Source: Streptococcus macedonicus ACA-DC 198 (GTDB taxonomy: Bacteria > Bacillota > Bacilli > Lactobacillales > Streptococcaceae). From it: a DNA stretch of 64,000 nucleotides. Location of the stretch: positions 1,265,501 through 1,329,500 of the forward strand of contig HE613569.1 of NCBI GenBank assembly GCA_000283635.1, in the 5' to 3' direction. The notes below the pieces were generated by a model. The model was not told where the DNA came from, did not search any database, and saw only the letters and a list, made by a program, of their open reading frames with translations. The position numbers and the translations under genes were made by a program. Shown piece after piece: positions 39,883-49,910 of the stretch. Each line of letters starts with the position of its first letter. The first letter of the stretch is position 1.

Positions 39883-39911
39883 TTGACATTATTTGCAAAC
39901 GGTTGCATAAT
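39883..39911 (+). promoter_or_regulatory. malXFG promoter with MalR-type operator in the spacer
   Basis: TTGACA (39883-39888), 17-base spacer, CATAAT (39906-39911). The operator core GCAAACGGTTGC (39895-39906) fills the spacer and touches the -10. It resembles a catabolite-response element too, so CcpA may bind as well. Confidence 0.88.
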
Positions 39912-39958
39912 ATAACTGTAAAAATAATATTACTAATCTATCTCTAGGAGGGGAAATC

Positions 39959-41218
39959 ATGAAGAAGAACACATGGAAAAAAATGGTCCTTGCTGGTGCA
40001 GGCCTTACACTCGCAGGTAGCGTATTAGTCGCTTGCTCAAATTCCTCATCAAAAAATAGTTCAAGCTCTTCATCAAGCAAGACTATTAAATTATGGGTTC
40101 CAACAGGCGCTAAAAAATCTTATTCAGAAGTCGTTAAAAAATTTGAAAAAGAATCTGGCTACACTGTAAAAGTTGTTGAATCAAACGATTCAAAAGCACA
40201 AGAAAATGTTAAAAAAGACCCAGAAAAAGCTGCTGATGTCTTTTCACTCCCACATGACCAACTTGGTCAATTAATAGAATCTGGTGTTATTCAAGAAGTT
40301 CCAGAAGAATATGCCAACGAAATTGCTAAAAACGATACCGACCAAGCAGTTGCTGGTGCTCGATACAAAGGTAAAACATACGCCTTCCCATTCGGTATTG
40401 AATCACAAGTTCTCTTCTATAATAAGTCTAAACTTTCTGAAGAAGATGTTACTAACTATGAAACAATTACAAGCAAAGCTACATTTGGTGCTACTTTCAA
40501 ATCAATGAATGCTTACGCTACTGCCCCACTTTTCATGTCAGTTGGTTGCACATTATTCGGAGAAGACGGTGAAACAGTTGATGGCACAAACTGGGCTAAC
40601 GAAGCTGGTGTATCTGTTCTCCAATGGATTTCAGACCAAAAATCAAACAGCGGATTTGTTAACCTAACAGCTGAAAACACTATGTCTAAATTTGGTGATG
40701 GTAGTGTTGCTGCTATCGAAACAGGACCATGGGATTTTTCAGCTGCACAAAAAGCTATCGGTGAAGAAAATCTCGGTATCGCTGTTTATCCTACTGTAAC
40801 AATCGGTGGAAACACTGTTCAACAAAAAGCTTTTCTTGGTGTTAAACTTTTCGCTGTAAACCAAGCACCTGCTGGTTCTGATACAGACCGTATCGCTGCT
40901 TCTTACAAACTTGCTTCAATGTTGACTAGCGCTGAAAGCCAAGAAAACCAATTCACTTATGAAGGACGTAACATCATCCCAGCGAACAAAGAAGTTCAAG
41001 AATCTGATACCGTTCAATCAAATGAATTGGCACAAGCAGTCATCAAGATGGCGTCATCATCTGACTACACAGTTGTTACACCTAAACTTAGTCAAATGGC
41101 AACATTCTGGACTGAAAGTGCTGCTCTTCTCAGTGATGTCTATAATGGTAAAATTAAAAGTAGTGACTACCTCACTAAATTACAAGAATTTGACGCAAAG
41201 TTAGCTGCTGCTAAGTAA
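39959..41218 (+). CDS. malX: Maltose/maltodextrin-binding lipoprotein
   Basis: The extracellular binding lipoprotein of the maltodextrin ABC importer. The lipobox is SVLVACSNS, followed by a Ser-rich linker. The mature protein begins TIKLWVPTGAKKSYSEVVKK, a typical MalE-fold start, and contains FPFGIESQVLFYNKS. Length 419 is normal. An AGGAGG site precedes the ATG. A hairpin after the stop probably makes it more abundant than the permeases. Confidence 0.93.
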   Translation: MKKNTWKKMVLAGAGLTLAGSVLVACSNSSSKNSSSSSSSKTIKLWVPTGAKKSYSEVVKKFEKESGYTVKVVESNDSKAQENVKKDPEKAADVFSLPHDQLGQLIESGVIQEVPEEYANEIAKNDTDQAVAGARYKGKTYAFPFGIESQVLFYNKSKLSEEDVTNYETITSKATFGATFKSMNAYATAPLFMSVGCTLFGEDGETVDGTNWANEAGVSVLQWISDQKSNSGFVNLTAENTMSKFGDGSVAAIETGPWDFSAAQKAIGEENLGIAVYPTVTIGGNTVQQKAFLGVKLFAVNQAPAGSDTDRIAASYKLASMLTSAESQENQFTYEGRNIIPANKEVQESDTVQSNELAQAVIKMASSSDYTVVTPKLSQMATFWTESAALLSDVYNGKIKSSDYLTKLQEFDAKLAAAK

Positions 41219-41224
41219 GACGTA

Positions 41225-41259
41225 ATAAAGTGGGGAGTCACTTCCCTACTTTATTTTTA
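41225..41259 (+). terminator. Intercistronic terminator/attenuator between malX and malF
   Basis: ATAAAGT-G-GGGA pairs with TCCC-T-ACTTTAT (one mismatch) and is followed by TTTTTAG. Partial termination here would give an excess of binding protein over permease. A second weaker stem lies at about 41287-41324. Confidence 0.7.
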
Positions 41260-41351
41260 GGTTAATCATTATAGAAGGAAGTTATTGCTAAGATATTTAA
41301 GCTTAAAACTTTTAGCAGCGACTTCCAATAATATTGTAAAAGGAGTTGTGT

Positions 41352-42719
41352 ATGATTAATTCACAATATTTTGACAGTGTACCTGTTAGAGAAGCTTTCA
41401 AAAAAGGTGGCTTTGATACTAAACTGTCATTTCTGATTATGGGATTTTCAAATTTCTATCATAAACAGATTATTAAGGGATGTTTATTCTTACTTTCAGA
41501 AATCCTATTTTTGATTGCTTTTGTTACTTCGATTATTCCGAGTCTTCAAGGGTTAATCACTTTGGGTACGCAAGAACAAGGACTTGTTGAGAAAACAGTT
41601 GGTGGCATTAAGATGAAAGTCGCTGTTGAGGGTGATAACTCAATGTTAATACTAATCTTCGGTTTAGCAGCCTTGATTTTCTGCCTTATCTTCGCTTACA
41701 TTTACTGGTGTAACCTAAAAAGTGCGCGTAATCTTTATGTTCTAGATAAAGAAAACAAAAAGATTCCAACGTTCAAAGAAGATCTTGAAACACTTGCTAA
41801 TGGTCGTTTCCACATGACTTTGATGGCAATTCCAATGATTGGTGTTCTGCTCTTTACTATCTTGCCATTAATTTACATGATTTGTTTGGCATTTACAAAT
41901 TATGACCACAATCACCTACCACCAAAGAGTCTCTTTGATTGGGTTGGTTTCACTAACTTTGGTAATATCTTCAACGGTCGTATGGCAGAAACATTCTTCC
42001 CAGTGCTTTCTTGGACCTTGATTTGGGCAGTATTTGCCACAGTAACAAACTTCTTCTTTGGTATTATTTTAGCTCTTATTATCAATACTAAAGGTTTAAA
42101 ATTGAAGAAAATGTGGCGAACAATCTTTGTTATTACCATTGCGGTGCCACAATTCATTTCACTTCTTATCATGAGAAACTTGCTTAGCGATGCTGGTCCA
42201 ATCAATGCTATTCTTGAAAAAATTGGACTCGTCTCAGCTGCTAATCCATTGCCGTTCTTATCTGATCCGCTTTGGGCCAAGTTCTCAATTATCATCGTTA
42301 ACATGTGGGTTGGTATTCCTGTAACAATGTTGGTTGCTACTGGTATCATCATGAACTTGCCACAAGAGCAAATTGAAGCTGCTGAAATTGACGGAGCAAG
42401 CAAATTCCAGATTTTCAAATCAATTACATTCCCTCAAATTTTACTGGTTATGATGCCAAACTTGATTCAACAATTTATCGGTAACATCAACAACTTCAAT
42501 GTTATCTACCTCCTTACTGGTGGTGGTCCTACTAATTCTAATTTCTATCAAGCTGGTAGCACAGACTTGCTTGTTACATGGCTTTACAATTTGACAGTTA
42601 CTGCAGCAGACTACAACCTTGCTTCTGTTATCGGTATCATTATCTTTGTTCTTTCTGCCGTGTTCAGTCTTCTAGCTTACACAAGAACAAGTTCTTATAA
42701 GGAAGGGGTTGCGAAATAA
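41352..42719 (+). CDS. malF: Maltodextrin ABC permease MalF
   Basis: A permease subunit with about eight helices, an N-terminal extension and a larger extracytoplasmic part than MalG. The ATPase-coupling EAA loop is AAEIDGASKFQIFKSITFPQ. I start at the ATG at 41352, six bases after GGAG. It shares a base with malG (stop/start overlap). The MsmK-type ATPase that powers this importer is not in the window, as is usual in streptococci. Confidence 0.92.
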   Translation: MINSQYFDSVPVREAFKKGGFDTKLSFLIMGFSNFYHKQIIKGCLFLLSEILFLIAFVTSIIPSLQGLITLGTQEQGLVEKTVGGIKMKVAVEGDNSMLILIFGLAALIFCLIFAYIYWCNLKSARNLYVLDKENKKIPTFKEDLETLANGRFHMTLMAIPMIGVLLFTILPLIYMICLAFTNYDHNHLPPKSLFDWVGFTNFGNIFNGRMAETFFPVLSWTLIWAVFATVTNFFFGIILALIINTKGLKLKKMWRTIFVITIAVPQFISLLIMRNLLSDAGPINAILEKIGLVSAANPLPFLSDPLWAKFSIIIVNMWVGIPVTMLVATGIIMNLPQEQIEAAEIDGASKFQIFKSITFPQILLVMMPNLIQQFIGNINNFNVIYLLTGGGPTNSNFYQAGSTDLLVTWLYNLTVTAADYNLASVIGIIIFVLSAVFSLLAYTRTSSYKEGVAK

Positions 42720-43555
42720 TGAAAAACAAAAAACGATTAAGATTGACGTTTGTCTATACTTTACTGATTGTTTTATCAATCATCTGGCTCTTTCCAATTG
42801 TTTGGGTTGTCCTTACAAGTTTCCGTGGCGAAGGAACAGCTTATGTTAACTACTTCATTCCAAAAACTTGGACACTGGATAATTACATCAAACTATTCAC
42901 ATCGGATGCCTTTCCTTTTGGACAATGGTTCTTAAACACATTGCTAGTTGCAACAGCAACTTGTATCATATCAACCTTTATCACGGTTGGTATGGCTTAC
43001 TCACTCAGTCGTATCAAATTTAAACACCGCAACGGTTTCTTAAAAGTAGCGCTTGTGCTTAATATGTTCCCTGGCTTTATGAGTATGATTGCCGTTTACT
43101 ACATCTTAAAAGCCTTTAACCTTGACCAAACGCTTCTTGCCCTTGTCTTGGTTTACTCAGCTGGTGCGGCACTAGGCTTCTATATTGCCAAAGGGTTCTT
43201 TGATACAATTCCTTACTCACTTGATGAATCTGCCATGATTGATGGAGCAACACGCGCTGATATTTTCTTTAAAATTACACTTCCTCTTTCAAAACCAATT
43301 ATCGTTTATACAGCGCTTATGGCTTTCATCGGACCTTGGATTGACTTCATCTTTGCTAAGGTTATCTTAGGAGATGCGACAAGTAAATACACCGTTGCCA
43401 TTGGACTCTTCTCAATGTTACAACAAGATACCATCAATGATTGGTTCATGTCGTTTACAGCAGGTTCAGTTATTATCGCCATTCCAATCACATTACTCTT
43501 CATGTTTATGCAAAAATACTACGTGGAAGGTATTACTGGCGGTTCTGTTAAATAA
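42719..43555 (+). CDS. malG: Maltodextrin ABC permease MalG
   Basis: The second permease subunit, 278 residues, six helices. The EAA loop is DESAMIDGATRADIFFKITL, and the C-terminus ends KYYVEGITGGSVK as in MalG proteins. It is translationally coupled to malF and is followed by a strong terminator. Confidence 0.93.
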   Translation: MKNKKRLRLTFVYTLLIVLSIIWLFPIVWVVLTSFRGEGTAYVNYFIPKTWTLDNYIKLFTSDAFPFGQWFLNTLLVATATCIISTFITVGMAYSLSRIKFKHRNGFLKVALVLNMFPGFMSMIAVYYILKAFNLDQTLLALVLVYSAGAALGFYIAKGFFDTIPYSLDESAMIDGATRADIFFKITLPLSKPIIVYTALMAFIGPWIDFIFAKVILGDATSKYTVAIGLFSMLQQDTINDWFMSFTAGSVIIAIPITLLFMFMQKYYVEGITGGSVK

Positions 43556-43592
43556 TCTAAAACTTAGCATTTCCCCTTCTAAATTAATTATC

Positions 43593-43632
43593 AAAAACAG
43601 CTTGAAACAATTGTTCCAAGCTGTTTTATTTT
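43593..43632. terminator. Bidirectional terminator between malG and the NUDIX gene
   Basis: AACAGCTTG/CAAGCTGTT with an inner AAC/GTT pair, flanked by A and T runs on both sides. Confidence 0.85.
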
Positions 43633-43656
43633 TATTATAATAGAAAATTTTGTTTC

Positions 43657-44121
43657 TTACCAAAATTCGCGTAAGAAATCATCTTTCAAACGTTCGCGGT
43701 AAAAGAGTTCGTTGAGGTCATCTTCCTCGAAAACGCGAAGCAAATTGAGCATATCATAAGCTAAATCTAGTTTTGGTAATTCCTTGCGAGGAACCCATTT
43801 AATTACGCCCTCATCAGTCGAATGAATATCACCGATGTAGTCAGAAGCTCGATATAAGAAAACAAGGTAGCGTTCATCTTCTTTAGTATACCAATGTTTC
43901 ATTCCTACTAATTGTGGATCGTTAATTGTCAAACCAGTTTCTTCCTTAACTTCACGAATAACAGACTCAACCAAGCCTTCATGTGGCTCAATATGCCCTC
44001 CAGGAAGCGCATAACCAGACCAACGATAACGTTTTGGGTCACGAATCTGCATGACTACATTCCCCTGACCGTCCTCAATTAAGCACATATTTGTTAAAAT
44101 CACACTCTGTGCACGTGACAT
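43657..44121 (-). CDS. NUDIX hydrolase (MutT-like)
   Basis: A 154-residue hydrolase of nucleoside diphosphate-linked compounds. The Nudix box GGHIEPHEGLVESVIREVKE followed by ETGL has all metal-binding Glu residues. RYRWSGYALPGGH before it suits the MutT/8-oxo-dGTP group. The start ATG at 44121 has GGTGG five bases upstream. It lies 90 bases after uvrB in the same direction, so a DNA-protection operon is plausible but unproven. Confidence 0.88.
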   Translation of the reverse strand: MSRAQSVILTNMCLIEDGQGNVVMQIRDPKRYRWSGYALPGGHIEPHEGLVESVIREVKEETGLTINDPQLVGMKHWYTKEDERYLVFLYRASDYIGDIHSTDEGVIKWVPRKELPKLDLAYDMLNLLRVFEEDDLNELFYRERLKDDFLREFW

Positions 44122-44211
44122 ATTTTCCACCGAATTCTATTCTCTACGCTAATACTTAATATTAATTGTTTTTAAGATGTTCTAAAGTGAACTTTTACAT
44201 GAATCTCAATT

Positions 44212-46203
44212 CTAATCCATGGCTTTCAATTCTAATACCATATCACGCAATTGGGCAGCAAGTTCGAAATCGAGCATTTCTGCTGCTTCTTGCATTTGTT
44301 TTTGAAATTTCTTAATTGTCTCTTGACGTTCTGCTTTCGTCATAGCATTGTAATCTGGAGTATCTTCTGCGACATCTGTATCAGAACTTTTCGAAATGGC
44401 AATCAAATCGCGAATATCTTTTTTGATTGTTTGCGGAACAATACCATGTTCTTCGTTGTAATGCATTTGAATTTCACGACGACGCGCCGTTTCGTCCATG
44501 GCTTTTTGCATGGATTCTGTAATCTTATCAGCATACATGATAACATGCCCCTCGCTGTTTCGTGCTGCACGCCCAATCGTTTGAATAAGACCACGTTCAT
44601 TGCGCAAGAATCCTTCCTTGTCCGCATCAAGAATGGCAACCAAGCTTACTTCTGGGACGTCAATTCCTTCACGGAGCAAATTAATCCCAATCAAGACATC
44701 AAAAACACCTAGACGCAAATCACGAATGATCTCCGTACGTTCCAACGTTTTAATATCTGAATGCATATACTTGACTTTGACACCCATTTCTTTGAGGTAA
44801 TCGGTCAAATCTTCTGCCATTTTCTTAGTTAATGTTGTAATGAAGGTGCGTTCGCCTTTTTCAGCACGGCTATTAATTTCACCGAGCAAATCATCCATTT
44901 GTCCCATAGTTGGACGCACTTCCACTTCAGGGTCAAGCAAACCAGTTGGACGAATGATTTGTTCAACAACAGTATCAGTTTGTTCCAGCTCGTAATCCCC
45001 TGGGGTGGCTGACACGTAAACAATTTGGTGAACATGATTTTCAAATTCTTCACGGCGCAAAGGACGATTATCAAGCGCACTTGGCAAACGAAAACCGTAA
45101 TTAACCAGCATTTCCTTACGCGAACGGTCTCCGTTATACATTCCTTTGATTTGACCCATGGTCATGTGACTTTCATCAACCATAATAAGGAAATCTTCTG
45201 GGAAGAAATCAAGTAAGGTAAACGGCGGCTCTCCTTCTGATCGACCGTCCATATGACGCGAATAATTTTCAACACCATTCGTATAGCCCATTTCACGAAG
45301 CATTTCAACATCGTATTCCGTTCTTTGGCGAATACGCTGCGCTTCTATCAACTTTCCTTCTGTCTCAAACTGCTTGACCTGCTCTTCCATTTCTTCCAAA
45401 ATGTTGTGAATGGCGTGCTCCATATGTTCCTCGTTGGTCATGAAGTGTGTAGCAGGGAAAATCGCTAAATGTTCCACCTCCCCAAGAACTTTACCTGTCA
45501 AACTTTCGATTTCTCGAATACGATCAATTTCGTCACCAAAAAATTCCACACGAAAAGCGTGCTCATCACGACTGGCTGGGAAAATTTCGACAACGTCGCC
45601 ACGCACACGAAAACGACCACGTTGAAAATCAATGTCATTTCGTTCAAATTGAATGTCAACCAAATCGTTTAACAATTGGTCACGTGATATTTCTTGCCCA
45701 GGTCGCAAACTAACCACACTATCAGCATATTCTTTTGGTGACCCCAAACCATAGATACACGATACCGACGCTACTACGATAACGTCATTACGTTCTAGTA
45801 GGGCTGATGTTGCTGAATGGCGTAATTTATCGATTTCATCATTTACCGAGCTATCTTTTTCAATATAAGTATCGCTAGAAGGCACATAAGCTTCTGGTTG
45901 ATAGTAATCATAATAAGACACAAAATATTCAACAGCATTGTCTGGGAAAAATTCTTTGAATTCTCCATAAAGTTGCCCAGCCAAAGTTTTATTATGAGCA
46001 ATGACCAACGTTGGTTTGTTGACCTTAGCAATAACTTGACTCATCGTATAAGTCTTACCAGTTCCTGTTGCTCCAAGAAGAATTTGAGCTTTTTCCCCAC
46101 CTTCAATATTATCCACCAAAGCCTCAATGGCTGCTGGTTGGTCTCCAGACGGTTGGTATTTTGATACTAATTTAAATTGATTGTTCTCTACTCTATCTAT
46201 CAT
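44212..46203 (-). CDS. uvrB: Excinuclease ABC subunit B
   Basis: The damage-verifying helicase-like subunit of nucleotide excision repair. Walker A is [13 protein letters not shown], the beta-hairpin region holds [12 protein letters not shown], and the DEAD-like box is VDESHM. The C-terminal UVR motif (about residues 625-660) binds UvrC. The ATG at 46203 follows GAGG with good spacing, giving 663 residues, the usual streptococcal length. Confidence 0.96.
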   Translation of the reverse strand: MIDRVENNQFKLVSKYQPSGDQPAAIEALVDNIEGGEKAQILLGATGTGKTYTMSQVIAKVNKPTLVIAHNKTLAGQLYGEFKEFFPDNAVEYFVSYYDYYQPEAYVPSSDTYIEKDSSVNDEIDKLRHSATSALLERNDVIVVASVSCIYGLGSPKEYADSVVSLRPGQEISRDQLLNDLVDIQFERNDIDFQRGRFRVRGDVVEIFPASRDEHAFRVEFFGDEIDRIREIESLTGKVLGEVEHLAIFPATHFMTNEEHMEHAIHNILEEMEEQVKQFETEGKLIEAQRIRQRTEYDVEMLREMGYTNGVENYSRHMDGRSEGEPPFTLLDFFPEDFLIMVDESHMTMGQIKGMYNGDRSRKEMLVNYGFRLPSALDNRPLRREEFENHVHQIVYVSATPGDYELEQTDTVVEQIIRPTGLLDPEVEVRPTMGQMDDLLGEINSRAEKGERTFITTLTKKMAEDLTDYLKEMGVKVKYMHSDIKTLERTEIIRDLRLGVFDVLIGINLLREGIDVPEVSLVAILDADKEGFLRNERGLIQTIGRAARNSEGHVIMYADKITESMQKAMDETARRREIQMHYNEEHGIVPQTIKKDIRDLIAISKSSDTDVAEDTPDYNAMTKAERQETIKKFQKQMQEAAEMLDFELAAQLRDMVLELKAMD

Positions 46204-46332
46204 GATAATCCTCAAAACTGAAATTTATTACTCTTATTGTAACACAAGTCAGTAAAAAAAGGATTTTTAGACTATTATTGATAAAACTATAGTATTCCAT
46301 GTAAGGTTTTCTAACATCACTATTTCTTAAAT

Positions 46333-46361
46333 TTGCCTTAATGTCTGAATTTTGGTATAAT
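46333..46361 (+). promoter_or_regulatory. Promoter of the glutamine-type ABC transporter operon
   Basis: TTGCCT, 17-base spacer, TATAAT with TGG before it (extended -10), 29 bases before the ATG. Confidence 0.7.
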
Positions 46362-46390
46362 AATACTATTCTAACCAAAAGGAGACTAAC

Positions 46391-48628
46391 ATGAAGCACA
46401 AATTGAAAGCTCTTATGCTAGCAATATTCTCTGTATTCTTTGTGTTTGGTGTCAAAGCTCAAGCGGACACAATTAGCATTGTATCTGATACAGCTTATGC
46501 CCCATTCGAATTTAAAGATTCAGACCAAACTTATAAAGGGATTGATGTTGATATCATCAAAGAAGTCGCTGAACGAGAGGGATGGGACTACAATCAAACT
46601 TACCCTGGTTTTGATGCTGCAGTAAACGCCGTTCAAGCTGGGCAAGCAGATGCTCTTATGGCAGGAACAACCGTTACTGATGCGCGTAAGAAAGTCTTTA
46701 CTTTCTCTGATCCCTATTATGATACTTCAATTGTTATCTACACCAAAAGTGGTAACACAGCCATTTCAAAATATAGCCAATTAAAAGGTAAAACTGTCGG
46801 CGTTAAAAATGGTACTGCCGCTCAAACTTGGCTTGACGAACATGCTGATAAATATAGCTATACTGTCAAAACATTTGATACAAGCGATTTGATGAATAAC
46901 AGCCTTGATTCTGGTTCTATTGATGCAGCGATGGACGACACACCAGTTGTTCAATACGCTATCAATCAAGGAAAATCATATGAAATCAATATTAATGCAG
47001 AATCAATTGGAAGCTTCGCTTTTGCTGTTAAAAAAGGAAGCAGCTACGAATATTTGATTGATGAATTCAATGAGGCTCTTGCTGCTATGAAAGAAGACGG
47101 TACTTATGACCAAATCATGCAAAAATGGTTAGGTGATTCATATACATCTTCTTCAACAAGCTCATCATCTAATAGTTCAGCCGCTTCAAATACCTTAACA
47201 TTAACTGGAGACGCTTCTGCTAAAGCTACACCCGTTAAAAGTACTTACAAAATCGTCATGGACTCTTCTTTCGCACCATTTGAATATCAAAATGATTCTG
47301 GTGAATACGAAGGTATCGACGTTGAATTGATTAAAGCTATCGCTGAACAACAAGGTTTCAACGTTGAAATTTCTAACCCTGGTTTTGATGCTGCGCTTAA
47401 CGCGGTTCAAGCGGGACAAGCGGATGCGGTCATGGCAGGTATGTCAATCACAGACGCTCGTAAGGAAATTTTTGATTTCTCTGATGCTTACTACACTTCA
47501 AATATCTTACTTGCTGTAAAATCTGGTAGCAGCGTTAAAAGTTATAGTGATTTAAAAGGCTTAACTGTTGGAGCTAAAAACGGAACATCATCTTACACAT
47601 GGTTATCTGAACACGCTGACGAATACGGTTATACCTTGAAAGTTTTTGACGAAGCCTCAACAATGTATGACAGCTTGAACTCCGGTTCTATTGATGCCTT
47701 AATGGATGATGAAGCCGTTCTACTCTACGCTATCCAACAAGGACGTAACTTTGAAACACCTATCGCTGGGGAAAAATCCGGTGAATACGGATTTGCCGTT
47801 AGCAAAGGTTCTAACCCAGAATTGATTGAAATGTTCAACAATGGTCTTGCTGCCTTAGTTGAATCTGGCGAATACGACGAAATCGTCAATAAATACCTTG
47901 GTACAAGCGATAGTTCAAGTTCAAGCTCAAGTTCAAGCTCAAGTTCATCAAGCGTTGATGAAACAACAATCTGGGGACTCCTCAAAAATAACTATCCACA
48001 ATTGCTTTCAGGTTTAGGCAAGACACTTAGCTTAACACTGATTTCATTTGCAATTGCCATGGTTATTGGTATTATCTTTGGTATGATGGCCGTTGCGCCA
48101 AACAAAGTTCTTCGTACTATTTCAGCTGTCTTTGTTGACATCGTACGCGGTATCCCATTGATGATTGTAGCTGCCTTTATTTTCTGGGGAATTCCAAACC
48201 TTCTCGAGTCTATCACTGGCAAACAAAGCCCAATCAACGATTTCGTTGCAGCTACTATTGCGCTTTCGCTTAATGGCGGTGCTTACATTGCAGAAATCGT
48301 TCGTGGTGGTATCGAGGCTGTTCCTCAAGGTCAAATGGAAGCCAGCCGTAGCTTAGGTGTTTCATACGGTAAGACAATGCAAAAAATTATCTTGCCACAA
48401 GCTGTTCGCCTAATGCTACCAAACTTCATCAACCAATTCGTTATTTCATTAAAAGATACAACAATTGTATCAGCAATTGGTCTTGTTGAACTCTTCCAAA
48501 CTGGTAAAATCATCATTGCTCGTAACTACCAATCTTTCCGTATGTATGCTATCTTAGCAGTTATCTACCTTGTAATGATCACCCTTTTGACACGTTTAGC
48601 AAAACGTCTAGAAAAGAGGCTTAAATAA
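46391..48628 (+). CDS. glnP: Fused tandem binding protein-permease for polar amino acids (GlnP-type)
   Basis: A 745-residue fusion in which two SBP family 3 domains are joined to a permease. A signal segment (residues 1-26) precedes SBP1 (about 27-250). A Ser-rich linker leads to SBP2 (about 285-510), and a second Ser-rich linker coded by hexanucleotide repeats leads to the permease (about 535-745). The permease has EAA loop [20 protein letters not shown]. Lactococcal GlnP has this same plan and imports glutamine and glutamate. The stop shares one base with the start of the ATPase gene. Confidence 0.9.
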   Translation: MKHKLKALMLAIFSVFFVFGVKAQADTISIVSDTAYAPFEFKDSDQTYKGIDVDIIKEVAEREGWDYNQTYPGFDAAVNAVQAGQADALMAGTTVTDARKKVFTFSDPYYDTSIVIYTKSGNTAISKYSQLKGKTVGVKNGTAAQTWLDEHADKYSYTVKTFDTSDLMNNSLDSGSIDAAMDDTPVVQYAINQGKSYEININAESIGSFAFAVKKGSSYEYLIDEFNEALAAMKEDGTYDQIMQKWLGDSYTSSSTSSSSNSSAASNTLTLTGDASAKATPVKSTYKIVMDSSFAPFEYQNDSGEYEGIDVELIKAIAEQQGFNVEISNPGFDAALNAVQAGQADAVMAGMSITDARKEIFDFSDAYYTSNILLAVKSGSSVKSYSDLKGLTVGAKNGTSSYTWLSEHADEYGYTLKVFDEASTMYDSLNSGSIDALMDDEAVLLYAIQQGRNFETPIAGEKSGEYGFAVSKGSNPELIEMFNNGLAALVESGEYDEIVNKYLGTSDSSSSSSSSSSSSSSVDETTIWGLLKNNYPQLLSGLGKTLSLTLISFAIAMVIGIIFGMMAVAPNKVLRTISAVFVDIVRGIPLMIVAAFIFWGIPNLLESITGKQSPINDFVAATIALSLNGGAYIAEIVRGGIEAVPQGQMEASRSLGVSYGKTMQKIILPQAVRLMLPNFINQFVISLKDTTIVSAIGLVELFQTGKIIIARNYQSFRMYAILAVIYLVMITLLTRLAKRLEKRLK
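47913..47951 (+). repeat. In-frame TTCAAG(T/C) hexanucleotide repeat coding for Ser
   Basis: About six units of a six-base repeat encode the poly-Ser linker before the permease domain. Because the unit is six bases, slippage would change linker length but keep frame. Confidence 0.7.
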
Positions 48629-49368
48629 TGGCAGAATTAAAAATTGATGTACAAGATTTGCACAAATCTTATGGAGATAATGAGGTCCTAAAAGGAATCA
48701 CAACTCAGTTTCACGAAGGTGATGTTGTTTGTATTATCGGTCCTTCAGGTTCAGGGAAATCAACATTCCTACGTACCCTCAACTTACTTGAAACAATCAC
48801 AAGTGGAAAAGTTATCGTTGACGGTCATGAACTTTCTGATCCAAAAACTGATGTTGATAAAGTTCGCGAGAATATCGGAATGGTATTCCAACACTTTAAT
48901 CTTTTCCCACACATGACAGTTCTTGAAAACATTACCTTCGCGCCTATCGAACTAGGTAAGGAAAGGAAAGAAGAGGCAGAAAAACATGCCATGGAACTTC
49001 TTGAACAAGTCGGCTTAGCTGATAAACGTGACGCAAAACCCGAAAGCTTATCAGGGGGACAAAAACAACGTGTAGCTATAGCTCGTAGTTTAGCCATGAA
49101 TCCTGATATCATGCTTTTTGACGAACCTACTTCTGCACTTGACCCAGAAATGGTTGGAGACGTTCTTAACGTTATAAAAAATCTTGCAGAACAAGGTATG
49201 ACAATGTTAATCGTCACTCACGAAATGGGATTTGCTCGTAAAGTTGCCAACCGAGTTATCTTTACTGACGGCGGTAAATTCCTCGAAGACGGCACACCAG
49301 AACAAATCTTCGACAACCCACAACACCCACGTCTAAAAGACTTCCTTGATAAAGTCTTGAATGTGTAA
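48628..49368 (+). CDS. glnQ: Polar amino-acid ABC transporter ATPase (GlnQ-type)
   Basis: The 246-residue ATPase of the importer. Walker A is GPSGSGKST, signature [15 protein letters not shown], Walker [15 protein letters not shown], and the H-loop Lys-Val-like [13 protein letters not shown]. It is coupled by a one-base overlap to the permease gene and followed by a strong terminator. Confidence 0.93.
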   Translation: MAELKIDVQDLHKSYGDNEVLKGITTQFHEGDVVCIIGPSGSGKSTFLRTLNLLETITSGKVIVDGHELSDPKTDVDKVRENIGMVFQHFNLFPHMTVLENITFAPIELGKERKEEAEKHAMELLEQVGLADKRDAKPESLSGGQKQRVAIARSLAMNPDIMLFDEPTSALDPEMVGDVLNVIKNLAEQGMTMLIVTHEMGFARKVANRVIFTDGGKFLEDGTPEQIFDNPQHPRLKDFLDKVLNV

Positions 49369-49385
49369 CTGAGTAAGAAAACTTG

Positions 49386-49434
49386 ACAGCTAAAGCTGTT
49401 GTTTTCTACGCTAAGTGCTATAACACTTAGCTAA
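49386..49434 (+). other. Two short perfect hairpins after glnQ
   Basis: ACAGCT-AA-AGCTGT (49386-49399) and GCTAAGTG-CTATAA-CACTTAGC (49410-49431). No T-run follows. They start a 270-bp structured region with no coding sequence I can support. Confidence 0.55.
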
Positions 49435-49637
49435 CCCACTTATTAGCAAACGAGTAGGTTAATATTGAACCTACTCGTTTTGCGTCATAATCTTTTTATA
49501 TTGGTCGGATGCTAAAGCATCTCGACCTTTTACGTTACCTACTATTTGGTAGGTGACTAGATTTCTTACTAGGTTAAGTTAAAGTTATTAGGTTTCTACG
49601 CTAGGTATTACAGCACTTAACTAACTCACTTATTAAC
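49405..49637 (+). repeat. Imperfect direct repeat, two copies about 190 bp apart
   Basis: A block of about 46 bp beginning TTTCTACGCTAAGTG and ending CCCACTTATTAGCA (49402-49448) recurs as TTTCTACGCTAGGTA to CTCACTTATTAACA (49592-49638), roughly 80 percent alike by eye. The palindrome of the first copy is broken in the second. Confidence 0.6.
49449..49483 (+). terminator. Terminator of the glnPQ operon
   Basis: A 12-bp perfect stem (AACGAGTAGGTT with AACCTACTCGTT, seven-base loop) followed by TTTT. A second imperfect hairpin (GGTCG..ATGCT with AGCAT..CGACC, 49503-49527) with TTTTA follows. Confidence 0.85.
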
Positions 49638-49657
49638 ACTACTACCTACTATAACCT

Positions 49658-49686
49658 TTGACTTTTATAGCACCTTTTGATAGACT
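49658..49686 (+). promoter_or_regulatory. Promoter of the ABC-F leader
   Basis: TTGACT (49658-49663), 17-base spacer, TAGACT (49681-49686). A start of transcription near 49693 would give a leader of about 215 bases before the ABC-F gene. Confidence 0.6.
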
Positions 49687-49720
49687 AATATCAAATTAAC
49701 GTTCAGGAGGAAAAGGAGCA

Positions 49721-49732
49721 ATGAACAACTAA
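49721..49732 (+). CDS. Possible three-residue leader peptide (MNN)
   Basis: ATG AAC AAC TAA, preceded by AGGAGG and a second GGAG. Such an excellent ribosome site ahead of so short a frame is typical of leader peptides controlling ABC-F antibiotic-resistance genes, where a drug-stalled ribosome changes RNA folding. This is inference from layout; no drug-arrest motif can be proven. Confidence 0.4.
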   Translation: MNN

Positions 49733-49862
49733 GAACAGAATTTTTGATACTACCATATCAAGTTTTGTTTTTAGTGTACTCTTTAATAAACTTCCTCAGC
49801 TAATAGATGGCTATTTTCCGCCTTTATTAGTGCTATTTTGTTTTTATTAATAGAAAGCCTCA

Positions 49863-49892
49863 CTCTCTACTTGATTTGGTAGAGAGTTTTTT
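49863..49892 (+). terminator. Leader terminator just upstream of the ABC-F gene
   Basis: CTCTCTAC/GTAGAGAG, an 8-bp perfect stem with an eight-base loop, then TTTTTT. It ends 18 bases before the ABC-F ATG and downstream of the predicted promoter, so it would stop most transcripts unless an antiterminator forms. Confidence 0.8.
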
Positions 49893-49910
49893 ATTGAAAG
49901 CGAGGTTCTT

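Noticed and set aside
41912..42418. 168-codon minus-strand frame inside malF
   Set aside because: It is the mirror image of membrane-helix codons in malF, with no ribosome site and no recognisable protein.
44251..44712. Long Phe/Cys-rich plus-strand frame opposite uvrB
   Set aside because: It is antisense to a strongly conserved gene and has no domain, ribosome site or promoter.
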